DNA of 64,000 nucleotides from Rhynchopus sp. YZ270_cl-10 (taxonomy: Eukaryota; Euglenozoa; Diplonemea; Diplonemida; Diplonemidae): assembly GCA_964035575.1 (NCBI GenBank), contig OZ037926.1, forward strand, positions 930,001 through 994,000, given 5' to 3'. The position numbers and the translations under genes were made by a program. The number at the start of each line of letters is the position of its first letter. Position 1 is the first letter of the stretch. Under the pieces are notes generated by a model that had not been told where the DNA came from, searched no databases, and was given only the letters and a program-made list of their open reading frames with translations. This document shows positions 42,548 to 51,800 of the stretch, one piece after another.

Positions 42548-43057
42548 TTTTTTTTTGTATTTCAAGTCACATACTGTCGCTCTTCCCATAGTTCAGCTCT
42601 AAAAAAAGTGTATCCCATTTCCCAAAATCTCGAATCCTGTATGATACCTGGGTAGAGTGTAATTTTTTTTTTAAAGATCCCCCTTTTCCCCATCCCTACA
42701 CAAAAAAGAGAGATTTATTAAAAAAGGCAAAACCAAAGTAATGCTACATTGCAGACAAAGTAACAGCTAAATATGCACAACGTGCCCCACACTACCCACC
42801 CCCCCTGAAGATGTTCGCTCCCCTCTAGCAAAGATGAACTGAAAGTACAACAAGAATGTCCCACCCTCCCTTTTTGCATATTATCATCAATAGCTATTTT
42901 TTACCGACCAGAAAAGTCGTTTTCTTGATGAGTGTTTTCTGAGTGCACACTCTGGAATCACGAATCAAGAGAAAACGACTTTTTGGGAGGTGAAAACAGG
43001 GCTTTGTTGAAATTTTCTGGCTGAGGAACTTTCACACACAATTTTAACGGGTTTTAT

Positions 43058-43105
43058 CTGTGTACCTGTGTACCTGTGTACCTGTGTACCTGTGTACCTG
43101 TGTAC
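43058..43105. repeat. (CTGTGTAC)6 octamer repeat
   Basis: Six perfect units, then a partial one. This is a third GTAC-cored repeat, related to the 5-mer and 7-mer satellites, and lies just upstream of an H2 element. Confidence 0.95.
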
Positions 43106-43113
43106 CTGTCACA

Positions 43114-43150
43114 GATATGTGGTTACACGAGAACGGCACATTCATATCAC
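43114..43150 (+). repeat. H2 hairpin element
   Basis: ATATGTGGTTACACGAGAAC then GGCACATTCATATCAC. The stem is ATGTG/CACAT with CACGAGAA in the loop. Confidence 0.6.
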
Positions 43151-43246
43151 AACCCCCCTTCTCCCCTCTTCATCCATTTCATAGGTGGGGGGCCATTTTT
43201 CTCTCTCTCTCTCTCTCTCCCCCCACCCCTTTACACAATAAACAGC

Positions 43247-44734
43247 ATGGTGACGTCGTTTCGTGGGGGAGTTCTAGGTCTTGTTGTTGTGCTGGTTGTT
43301 CTTAGCTCTGGCATGGTTGGTGCCGACCCAGGGCATTGCACGCCACTACCGAGCGCTGCATATCTTTCGTCGAAACGCCCGTATGAGCCCCCTCTGGTGC
43401 ATCCTACAGAGAGGGTAGTGGAGGTGTTGAAGGGGGTGGGGTTGGTGAATGCGACCTTCTCGTTTTCATATCTAGGGAGACATGCTTCGCGCTATGCCAC
43501 AAAACCTGCGGACTGCGAAATTGCATCAGAAGTTCTCAAACGCGCGGATTTTCACTGGAAAGGGTGTTCTGCTGCCTCTACCGGATCGATCACCGAAAGG
43601 GGAAAGCGGGAGGCAAGAGGGTTAGGGATACGTTTGGCAGATTTAATACATACACTGTCTCCACAGAGTTTGAAGGAATGGACAAAAAATGCAATCTGGC
43701 CGAAAAAATTGAAGGTAAAAACAACAGAGCGGAAACGAACGCAGGAAACTGCGGCAGAATTCGTTGCTGCCATGCATTTTGGGGTGCAAACCCAAGAGGG
43801 GTATTCACGAGAAGAAGCGCTTTCTGCGCATTGTTCCATTACTACAAACTCTATGATAAAGGAAGAGACACCTTACGCATTGCTTCGCTCTTTAACGTTA
43901 CAAAACCTCCGCTTTTCTGATGAAAATTCTGACACAGAACTCCGTTTTTATGATATTTGTCGTACCTATCTGGCAGGGTGGAAGGACATCAAAAAAAGGC
44001 TTCCTTATGTCCACAGTGAACACCGTAGAGTGTTTCCTCCTATTCAAAATTCATTGAGAAAGAGGCTATTCCCTGATGGAGGTGATGTGACCGAGGATGA
44101 AGTTGAAGCCTTGTACAAACAGTGTCTTTTCTCTCATATCCTCGAAATCGAAGAGAAAAGAACTGCAGGAGGGGATGCTCTCTGTGGCTTGTTCACGGAC
44201 ACCCACATCAGTGAGATGGCTGTGTACAAAGATGCAAAGGACTACTATAAAAAGGGGCCCGGCTCAAAGAAAATTCGTGGATTTGATATGGCATGTGAAC
44301 TGGTAGGGAGGATCTTTGCTGAGCTGCGGGATGGGGTTTCCTCGACGGTGCATCTCCGCTTTGCGCATGCTGAAACTCTCATTCCAGTGATGGAGCTCTT
44401 TCAGGATAGAGGTGTGGCTGCGTTTCACAATGCAGAAGGGCCTGGAGAGTGGCGGCAAGACGCGCTTTGTCCGATGGCAGCGAATATGATGTTCATTGTA
44501 GCGAAAGGGGCGAAGGAGGAGGAGGGGGAGGGTGACGAAGGTCAGGAAGGGGAAGACCACACAGTACTGCTCCTCCACAACGAAACACCCCTGAAATGGC
44601 AGGTCGCGGGCTGTGCTGGAGAGTACACCTGCAGCCTGGCTAGCGTGCAGGCTATGTTCCCTGAGGCGGAATGCAGCTGGGAGAGGAGCTGCGAAGGAGA
44701 CGAAAAGGGAGGGGTTGCTTCCGATGAGTTCTAG
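43247..44734 (+). CDS. multiple inositol polyphosphate phosphatase-like histidine phosphatase
   Basis: A 495-aa secretory protein. The N-terminus MVTSFRGGVLGLVVVLVVLS is a signal peptide, probably cut near VGADPGH. The histidine-phosphatase core has LGRHASRYATKP (R78, H79, R82), TTERKRTQETAAEF, ICRTYLAGWKD and the late motif HAETLIPVM (H374-E376). HAE instead of HD is the MINPP signature. MINPP enzymes remove phosphates from inositol polyphosphates, including phytate, in the ER lumen or outside the cell. The usual RHGxRYP motif is RHASRYA here; the catalytic His and both Arg remain, but the Gly and Pro are replaced, which could alter substrate fit. An acidic Glu/Gly insert lies near 423-440. 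The ATG at 43247 is preceded by a CT-rich tract and gives the signal peptide. The stop is 152 bases before the next start. Confidence 0.85.
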   Translation: MVTSFRGGVLGLVVVLVVLSSGMVGADPGHCTPLPSAAYLSSKRPYEPPLVHPTERVVEVLKGVGLVNATFSFSYLGRHASRYATKPADCEIASEVLKRADFHWKGCSAASTGSITERGKREARGLGIRLADLIHTLSPQSLKEWTKNAIWPKKLKVKTTERKRTQETAAEFVAAMHFGVQTQEGYSREEALSAHCSITTNSMIKEETPYALLRSLTLQNLRFSDENSDTELRFYDICRTYLAGWKDIKKRLPYVHSEHRRVFPPIQNSLRKRLFPDGGDVTEDEVEALYKQCLFSHILEIEEKRTAGGDALCGLFTDTHISEMAVYKDAKDYYKKGPGSKKIRGFDMACELVGRIFAELRDGVSSTVHLRFAHAETLIPVMELFQDRGVAAFHNAEGPGEWRQDALCPMAANMMFIVAKGAKEEEGEGDEGQEGEDHTVLLLHNETPLKWQVAGCAGEYTCSLASVQAMFPEAECSWERSCEGDEKGGVASDEF

Positions 44735-44886
44735 AGAGAGGAGAAGATGAATAAAAAATAACCTATCCTAACCTATAGGTCCAATCCAGATAACTTCCAC
44801 ATACTTTCCCAACTCTTATTGTTTTTTTTAGTGATACACCCCCTCTCTCGCTTCTCATTTCCTACAGAAAACCCCTCTTCTTCACT

Positions 44887-45705
44887 ATGGGATGCTGTTC
44901 TGGCAAGCCTGCCAAGGCAGAGGGAGGGAGCAAGCCACAGAGTATCTCCGCTCGGCGGAAGCTGATGAACGACGGGCGGGCGGGCTCGCTGGGTATTGCT
45001 CTGGAAGGTGACATGCAGGTGAGCAGTGCGTCCAAGGTCCCAGGACTGAAGGGGGGCGATCTCATCGTCTTGGTGAAGACTACTGAACGTGACGACAGTT
45101 TCCTTGAAAACGATACAGAGGAGACTCCGGTGCGCAACCGCCGTGACTTCATGGCCGCCTGCGGGCCTGCAAGCGATGTCTTCGAAGGCACCATCGTCCC
45201 TGTTACAGTCATTCGCGACGAAGCCGCGCAAAAGCTCTTCAAATCAAAGTGCGAAAAGGCAACCTCCAGAAAGGCATGGCTCGCAGAAGTAAAGAAGCAT
45301 GAAACAATGACCTTCGACGTAAAGGTAAAGCCCGAGACAGAAGGTGTTCGTGCAACCAGGCTGAAGACAATCACGAAGATTAAGACAGAAAAGAATTTGG
45401 ATAAAATGGATGTGAAGCTTGTGATCAACTTCATGACTGACCCGCACGCAGCAAGGGCATATGCGAGCAATGTGTTCAACACAGCTGATAAGGACAAATC
45501 CTCAATGCTTAGCACAGACGAGATTGTCAACGTCTTCATTGAGATTGCCGACCACATCGGGTGCAAAATGCCCAGCAAAAGCGAAATCAAAAAACTCACC
45601 AAGCTGATGGATCTGAACAACTCCGGGCACGTCAGCTTCAACGAGTTCTTCCCGATCTTCCGTTGGAAGATGATCCAGCTCATTTCGGACATGATCGAAG
45701 ACTGA
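44887..45705 (+). CDS. lipid-anchored PDZ-like/EF-hand protein
   Basis: A 272-aa protein starting MGCCSGKP, a consensus for N-myristoylation at Gly2 with palmitoylation at Cys3/Cys4, so it is probably membrane- or flagellum-attached. Residues about 34-110 resemble a PDZ domain (GSLGIALEGDMQV, VPGLKGGDLIVLV, RDFMAACG, TIVPVTVIRDE). The C-terminal third has two EF-hands: DKDKSSMLSTDE (201-212) and DLNNSGHVSFNE (242-253). Both keep the Asp at position 1 and Glu at position 12 needed for Ca2+. It could be a Ca2+-dependent membrane adaptor; partners are unknown. The start is firm: the lipidation signal requires it, and TTTCCTACAG just upstream is a classic splice acceptor. An H5 hairpin lies 93 bases after the stop. 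Confidence 0.85.
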   Translation: MGCCSGKPAKAEGGSKPQSISARRKLMNDGRAGSLGIALEGDMQVSSASKVPGLKGGDLIVLVKTTERDDSFLENDTEETPVRNRRDFMAACGPASDVFEGTIVPVTVIRDEAAQKLFKSKCEKATSRKAWLAEVKKHETMTFDVKVKPETEGVRATRLKTITKIKTEKNLDKMDVKLVINFMTDPHAARAYASNVFNTADKDKSSMLSTDEIVNVFIEIADHIGCKMPSKSEIKKLTKLMDLNNSGHVSFNEFFPIFRWKMIQLISDMIED

Positions 45706-45797
45706 TTCGCTTTTCTTACTAAATTCATTTCCAAAGAGAAAAGGGGGGTAGTGGTGTCTGTAAGTTTCATTCAAAAAAAAAGTAAAAAAAAAAAAAC

Positions 45798-45845
45798 ACT
45801 GTACTGGAAGCACATCCTCGGATATGTCTACACAAAATTAACAAA
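45798..45845 (+). repeat. H5 hairpin element, EF-hand gene 3' region
   Basis: TGTACTGGAAGCACATCCTC, then GGATATGTCTACACAAAATT. The inner pairing is CATCC/GGAT around TC. The tail is weaker than in the other copies. Confidence 0.55.
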
Positions 45846-46040
45846 AAAAAAGTACAAAACTTTGTTCCGTTTTTGGAGCGAAGTGATTGTCGACACACAA
45901 CAACAAAAAAAAAAAAAAACAAAATTCCTCCTATTTCAATCTAAAACAAAACGTTGGAGAGGGAGTGGGGTGAATACGGCAGTTCCTCACTCAACTCTAC
46001 CAACCTACCCCCCTTTTTTTTTCACTTGTTCCTTTTTTTA

Positions 46041-46080
46041 AAAGGAGACTAAGCACACACGAGGCTTAGACTTACCGAAC
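46041..46080 (+). repeat. H1 hairpin element
   Basis: AAAGGAGACTAAGCACACAC, GAGGCTTAGACTTACC. Perfect CTAAGC/GCTTAG stem with a 9-base loop. Confidence 0.65.
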
Positions 46081-46123
46081 AAATTTTTTCTCCCCCCTTT
46101 TTTGCACGACATCGATAACGGTA

Positions 46124-46160
46124 AAGATGTGTGCACACGAGAGGCACATTCATCTTGCAC
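46124..46160 (+). repeat. H2 hairpin element
   Basis: AGATGTGTGCACACGAGAGG, CACATTCATCTTGCACAG. Stem ATGTG(T)GC/GCACAT. Confidence 0.75.
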
Positions 46161-46170
46161 AGTTTTTTTT

Positions 46171-46215
46171 AAAGGTGACTAAGCACGAGAGGCTTAGGAT
46201 CATCTTATAAACGTT
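46171..46215 (+). repeat. H1 hairpin element
   Basis: AAAGGTGACTAAGCACGAGA, GGCTTAGGATCATCTTATAA, ACG. The family type copy, 11 bases after an H2 element. Confidence 0.8.
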
Positions 46216-46299
46216 TCTTTTTTTTTTTGTCTTTTTTGTACCAACGAATCTCTCCGCATTTTAACGTTTCAGAGAGCTTTTACTTGCGTCTCTTTGTAT

Positions 46300-46335
46300 C
46301 TAAGGTGACTAAGCAACGAGAGGCTTAGTACAGAA
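46300..46335 (+). repeat. H1 hairpin element
   Basis: TAAGGTGACTAAGCAACGAG, AGGCTTAGTACAGA. Perfect stem, loop one base longer than usual. Confidence 0.7.
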
Positions 46336-46364
46336 TTTTTCTTCTATTTTTGTTTTATTGTGTA

Positions 46365-46398
46365 AGATGTATGTACATCGTGAGATACATTCACACAA
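46365..46398 (+). repeat. H2 hairpin element with compensatory stem
   Basis: AGATGTATGTACATCGTGAG then ATACATTCACAC. The stem here is ATGTAT/ATACAT, a double change relative to the GTGC/GCAC pairs of other copies. Confidence 0.7.
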
Positions 46399-46955
46399 AA
46401 ATTCTCCCCTTTTTATTCACTCTTTTGCGACATATTTGTTCTTTTCACCCTACACCCCCCTCACACAGCCGAGCTGTGATTCTATATTTGAGAGTATTTC
46501 ACATGATAGTGTTGTTGCAAAGCATACACCATACAAAGAAAGGATGGGAACATATTTGATCCCTAAACCTATGCTATCAATTTATTGAATGCATATGTTG
46601 AAATACATGATAAGTATATCTTTTTTTCAAACTTTCAAAAAAAGAACTCGGGGATTTTACAGAACAAGATAACAAAACAAAGGTGCCTCATCCTCCCTTT
46701 TCTTTCATACATTTTCTAAAGGATCGTGGCTGCTTCCGACATGCCTGACTTTATGCTTTGTGTTTTCTGCCTTTCTACCCAGGGCAGAGTTCAGGGATTT
46801 GTCGCAGACTGAACCTTGAACAAAGATGCCGACACGATGATGAAGGAAGTGGTTTTGTACACAAAAACGGCTTGGTGGAACCCGAGTGGATTGGGTTGGT
46901 AAGGGTAGAACAGAGGGACTCTTCCCAACAGATCTCATTTACCTATCAACACACA

Positions 46956-47107
46956 TGGTGTGGCTGAAAGGAGGTGCTATTTTTGTGCTACTTTCTGCTA
47001 TTTTCTGCTATTCTGGGCATCTGGGTTTTTTGGTGCGGCTGAAGGGAGGTACAATTTTGTGCTACTTTCTGCTATTGTCTGCTATTTTGGGGTTGTCGGC
47101 CACACCA
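46956..47107. mobile_element. 152-bp MITE with TGGTGT ends and 5-bp duplication
   Basis: The ends TGGTGTGGC and GCCACACCA are flanked by ACACA (46951-46955 and 47108-47112). The interior is built of repeated TTTCTGCTATT units and two GCTGAA(A)GGGAGGT blocks. A close relative lies at 55360-55485. Confidence 0.85.
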
Positions 47108-47499
47108 ACACATGCCTCTTTTGTTCGCAGACCTATTAGATTGCCACAGTGCGGGGTGATTGGGAGGGGAACTATGGGGGTGTGGGGTTAGGTGGCTCCC
47201 TTAACTACTGTGGGAGCACGTCGAGGGAAGCTGGGGGGTGATGAGAACGAGGCTGAAGGGAGGGGAGGGTATTATCTTGGTTTGGGAGGGGGGAAGGGGA
47301 CGCACCGTCCGAAGCATGTACCTGCCCTAACGTCACAGATGGGAGTTACTGACTTTGGAGGGGTTTTGTGGGGTGAGGTGGTGGTGGTTGTGAGGATATG
47401 GCTTCACATCCGTCATTGTCGTGGTTGTGCTGGTCTCAGATGATCTTTGCTCTCGACACTCATTTGACGAAAAAGGCGTTTGATACTTTACCATGTAAC

Positions 47500-47603
47500 A
47501 TGATGAAAACACTTAACCTCTAAAACCACCTGAGGTGGAAAGGATCCGTCCTTTCCAACATGCCGGAGCATTTTCAACTACATAACTACCTATAACTATC
47601 TGA
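47500..47603 (+). ncRNA. candidate C/D-box snoRNA-like unit, copy 1
   Basis: It begins with ATGATGA (a C-box match) and ends with CTGA (a D-box match at 47600-47603). An internal CTGA lies in CCACCTGAGGTGG, and a perfect 8-bp hairpin GGAAAGGA/TCCTTTCC follows. The three copies in the window agree exactly between the two boxes and diverge outside, as expected of a processed RNA. No clear terminal stem is seen, which is a weakness. Confidence 0.45.
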
Positions 47604-48114
47604 CAGTCTCTTTTGTTTTGCTGTTTTTGGCGACATACGTTTCCCCCCCCTCTGGTAATCTCTCTTTTGCCGCATTTCCACTGATCACACTGACAGACGT
47701 CGGTTCTATTCACCCGCTTCTTTTGTACAACTTCGTTCATAATCAACACACACGCACACCTCTTTTGTTCGCACTGCCACAGCAGTGTGGGGTTTTGGGG
47801 TGTGGTGTTAGGTGGCTCCCTTAACTACTGTGGGAGCACGCCGAGGGAAGCTGGGGGGTGATGAGAACGGGGCTGGGGAGGGGAGGGTATTATCTTGGTG
47901 TGTGAGGGAAGGGGATGCACCGTCCGAGGCATGTACCTGCCCTAACGTCACAGATGGGAGTTACTGACTTTGGAGGGGTTTTGTGGGGTGAGGTGGTGGT
48001 GGTTGTGAGGATATTGCTTCACATCCGTCATTGTCGTGGTTGTGCTGGTCTCAGATGATCTTTGCTCTCGACACTCATTTGACGAAAAAGGCGTTTGATA
48101 CTTTACCATGTAAC

Positions 48115-48218
48115 ATGATGAAAACACTTAACCTCTAAAACCACCTGAGGTGGAAAGGATCCGTCCTTTCCAACATGCCGGAGCATTTTCAACTACATAA
48201 CTACCTATAACTATCTGA
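48115..48218 (+). ncRNA. candidate C/D-box snoRNA-like unit, copy 2
   Basis: Same boxes (ATGATGA at 48115-48121, CTGA at 48215-48218) and the same internal hairpin as copy 1. Part of the larger tandem duplication. Confidence 0.45.
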
Positions 48219-48352
48219 CGACAGTGCATTGTTTTTCTATCCAACGTTTCTCGCAAGCAAGCAACACAAATCACATCCGCGCGTTTGCTTCGAGTGCTCC
48301 TTGAGTGATGAGCTGAGGCCCTGCTCACCAACGGTTCTTTCTTTAGATTTGT

Positions 48353-48385
48353 TATGTGCGTGAGAAGCACGTTCACCCTTTCAAA
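48353..48385 (+). repeat. H2 hairpin element
   Basis: TATGTGCGTGAGAAGCACGT then TCACCCTTTCAAAT. The stem is GTGC/GCAC with a GTGAGAA loop. Confidence 0.55.
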
Positions 48386-48441
48386 TATTTTGTTTGGAGA
48401 ATGTACCCGCCCTCTTTGCCCTTAAAACAACTCGCTTCCAC

Positions 48442-48544
48442 ATGATGAAAACACTTAACCTCTACACTTCCAAAGGTGGAAAGGATCCGTCCTTTCCAAC
48501 ATGCCGGAGCATTTTCAACTACATAACTACCTATAACTATCTGA
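48442..48544 (+). ncRNA. candidate C/D-box snoRNA-like unit, copy 3
   Basis: ATGATGA at 48442-48448 and CTGA at 48541-48544. The middle differs from copies 1 and 2 around the first hairpin (ACACTTCCAAAGGTGG), but the GGAAAGGA/TCCTTTCC stem is intact. The flanks are unrelated to those of copies 1 and 2. Confidence 0.45.
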
Positions 48545-48867
48545 CGATACCCCCCCCTTTTTTCCCCCTGTTTTTCCCCCCCCCGTTTTTGGCGACGCTT
48601 TTTGCCTTCTGGCCATCTCTCTCTCTTTTGCTGCACGAGAGCAACTCCCATTTCTAGTCCCTGGTATCGACGGTTGTCCGATCGGACAGTGCCGTGATGC
48701 TACTACTTCCACTGATCACGCCTGGCAGACGCCAGTTCTATAAAAATTGCTTCTTCTCCCCCCTCCCTCCCTCCCTCCTTCCGATTCCTCCCTATGCTGG
48801 GGCTTTTTGGTATATCTTTGAAAACCATTCTCATCCTCACAACCCAGACAGACAGAGCGTTGTCCTA
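48545..48867. other. spacer upstream of the HMG-like gene
   Basis: No gene is seen. It has a C/T-rich stretch (48756-48790, repeated CCCT units) and then CATCCTCACAACCCAG ending at 48846, a likely acceptor, shortly before the start codon at 48868. Confidence 0.5.
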
Positions 48868-51800
48868 ATGCAAGTGACCAATGTGCCAACCTCGGTTCTG
48901 CGCGGCGCTCTTGTGGCCACAAATGCCAGATTCCAGGTGAAAGTGATGAGGGAGGACAAGGTGGCGAAAGCTGTAGTGGAAGCAGAAAAACTGGTGAAGG
49001 TGCGCCCGACGCGGAGATCGCGAGAGAGGCTGGATGAGGTAAGGGAAAAGTGGGAGCGAATCAAGGCTGAGCTTGTAGTGATGGAGGAAGAAGCAAGGAG
49101 GAAGCTGAGGGCACATCTGCGCAAGGAGAGGAGGAAAAGGGTGATAATGGCAATAAGGTTGAGGAACCAGAAAAAGAGAGAAAGAGAAGCCAAGAAAAAG
49201 CAAGATCGCATCGACAAAGAGAAATTCTCCTGTGCAAAGAAGAACATGTACAAAGCCCTTAAGGAGGAACAGCAGGACAAAAAGTTCAAATCCCGTATGC
49301 TTGCTCTTTTCAGGAAGGAATCGCTACTACCGCTGCTGAAGAAAAAAGCCGCGCGCAAACACGTCCTGAAAAAGGAGAAGATCGCAAGAGACCTGAGGAG
49401 GGCAGTATGTCCCCCTTGTTTTGAGTATTTTTTTTTGTAAAGACCTACGCGACGCACGTTTTTCGTTCTCAGTTCTGCTCAGTGGTCGCGCTAATTCTGG
49501 GAAAATCTGGGGGGGGGGGAAATAAATTTCGGATACAGAGAAACGTTCCTCGAAAAAGTTAGGCGGGGAGGCCCGAAAGCCCCGTTTGTGTCATTTCTGG
49601 TTGCTCTCCACGGTGAGAATGCGTGTGAAAACGCTCTACCGTTCAGACTGCAGACTAATTTTTTCATTTAATTACTTAACATACCACCCCGATATTTTTG
49701 AAAAATGGCCCCACGTATTAGTGACCGGGCTCATATTTTTCAAAATTTTAAGTGGTCAAAAAATTGTCCAATTTTTGAGATTGACCCCACCACTGCACGG
49801 GCGGATCCCAAAAATGCAAATAAGGACCCTTTTCCACAACCTTCCTTCACCCCCCGCTGTAGGGTAACCGAAGGTGAAGTCAATATTACAAACCCGGATT
49901 TTGAGGAAATTTTTGGCCGAAAATCGGCCCCAGCTATTAGTGACCGGGCTCATATTGTCCAAAATTTAAGTCATTAAAATTTTGTCCATTTTTCCAGATT
50001 GACCCCACCACTGACTGGGATTGGCTCAAAAATGCAAATGACGGCGTTTTCGCCTGTATTGTTGGTTACGAAACCCCGTGCAGACTAGCCATTTAATTAC
50101 TTACTTACCCGACCCCCCAATCCTTAGTCTGCAGACTGCTACCGTTACCGCCCGCCTGATTTTTTTTTTCCCAGGCCTCAATACCAGAGATGGAGATAGA
50201 TTTGGGATTTTCAAAAAAGACCCGGTTTGACCCGGTCTGAGCTTTTTGGGGTCAAAAAAAATTTTTCGCGCTGCGCGCGAAATGACACTGGCACGTGCGA
50301 CCTGGTTGTTACACTTCTTTGGCGGGGAACTTGCGCAACAGCGTTTGTGCCTTGATAAAGGGGAGTAGGGTCCATGTTCCCCCTTTGTTCAGCACACCGA
50401 ACTTCACGCACTCGGCAAAAGTGGATTTCTCGGCGGTCATGCCCCAAAGGTTCCTGGCGAAGCCACGGTACGCAACATTTCAAAAAAATTGCGCTTAAAA
50501 TTGTAAATTTTGGGGTGGGTTGTAAGCTTGCGCCGCAGGCGCACGGTACGCTACTTTTATTATTTCGCCATGATGCATGCTTCCTTTTGCTTCGGCGTTT
50601 GACTAATTGAGTCGCGTTCTGGCTGTGACGGGGTCACTTTGTTCATGAGGCCATTTCTGGTCACTCTCAGAGGCTCGTGCGAGGTACCAAAAAAAATCGA
50701 TTTTCTCCCAAAATTGGCAAATCCATGGGTGTTCCGTATTCCGGGGGTTTTCGGGGGAAAATCGGGTCCGTATTCCACTATTTTTCTTTGGGTGGGCTTC
50801 CCCTTTGGGGGTCAAAAACAGGGTCAAAACACCCCAAAACTGGTCTTATTTGAATTTTTGGTGACCCTAGCGTTCAGCGGTGGTACCATTAAAAAAAATT
50901 GGCGTGGCTGCATAACCGCATAGTACACAGTACACAGTACACAGTACACAGTACACAGTACACAGTACACAGTACACAGTACACAGTACACAGTACACAG
51001 TACACAGTACACAGTACACAGTACACAGTACACAGTACACAGTACACAGTACACAGTACACAGTACACAGTACACAGTACACAGTACACAGTACACAGTA
51101 CACAGTACACAGTACACAGTACACAGTACACAGTACACAGTACACAGTACACAGTACACAGTACACAGTACACAGTACACAGTACACAGTACACAGTACA
51201 CAGTACACAGTACACAGTACACAGTGGAAGAAAGGGGGTGTCCGCCGGAGGCGAAATTTTTATTTGAGGGTTCGTCCTACAACGGGAAAAATGTCTTTTT
51301 TGTGTTGTTTCATTCCATCCCAGTTCGCGGGCACCCCACTCAGTGAAAAAGACCGTTCTAAAGTCTCTTAGTTACCCGTCTGCTCTTTTTTTTCTTCCCT
51401 AAGGGAATCCCTGTAGAAAAAAAAGTGCACGATCCCAAAAGTGGTATTCGTATTCCGTCTTAGGAACACCCATGGGCAAATCCCTTTTTTTTTTTTTTTT
51501 CCAAACCGGGTTTTTCGCCAAAATCCCATTTTTTTTTTTGACCCGGTTTTGAAACCGGGTCAGTAGACGCACCTCCACCCCTGCTCAATACCCCCCAAAC
51601 AACACGTTTCCCCCAAAAAAATCACTTTCTGATGAGCAACTATTAGTGACGGGCTAAAAAACCCTCCCAGCAGGCTAGCAGCTTAGTGTGGTAATGAGGC
51701 AGAACAGAGGCCTTTTCGCAGTCTTTTTGACAAATGGGGTGCGTACTGGGCAGCTTAACTGCCCACACGCCTGAAAAAAAAATATCTATCTAAAAAAGGA

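Larger units (their letters stand above)
41559..43246. other. intergenic region with H1, H2, H4 and H5 elements
   Basis: No gene is seen. In order it holds H5 (41683-41732), H2 (41931-41970), H4 (42391-42500) directly followed by H1 (42501-42547), a 13-bp hairpin AAAAGTCGTTTTC (42912-42924) / GAAAACGACTTTT (42971-42983), six copies of CTGTGTAC (43058-43105), H2 (43114-43150), and a (CT)n tract (about 43199-43220) before the next start codon. Confidence 0.65.
45706..46955. other. intergenic region with a hairpin cluster
   Basis: No gene is seen. It contains H5 (45798-45845), H1 (46041-46080), H2 (46124-46160), H1 (46171-46215), H1 (46300-46335) and H2 (46365-46398): five hairpins within 360 bases. 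From 46400 to 46955 nothing is recognised. Confidence 0.65.
47181..48222. repeat. tandem duplication of a ~420-bp block
   Basis: Copy 1 spans about 47181-47606 and copy 2 about 47804-48222, about 95 percent alike by eye, separated by ~197 bases of unrelated sequence. Copy 2 has a few small deletions. Each ends with a putative C/D-box-like unit. Only that unit is present a third time, at 48442-48544. Confidence 0.9.
50185..51583. mobile_element. hAT-type MITE (1399 bp) with 8-bp target duplication
   Basis: The ends CAGAGATGGAGAT and (reverse) CAGGGGTGGAGGT are flanked by CTCAATAC on both sides (50177-50184 and 51584-51591). Subterminal GACCCGGTTT motifs occur near both ends. It carries module copy d (50432-50586) and the inverse heptamer satellite (50922-51222). 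It starts 38 bases after the previous MITE's right duplication, in the same presumed intron. Confidence 0.93.

Noticed and set aside
47192-47443. Open frame in the tandem-duplicated block
   Set aside because: The frame is not kept in the second copy, which has small deletions that shift it.
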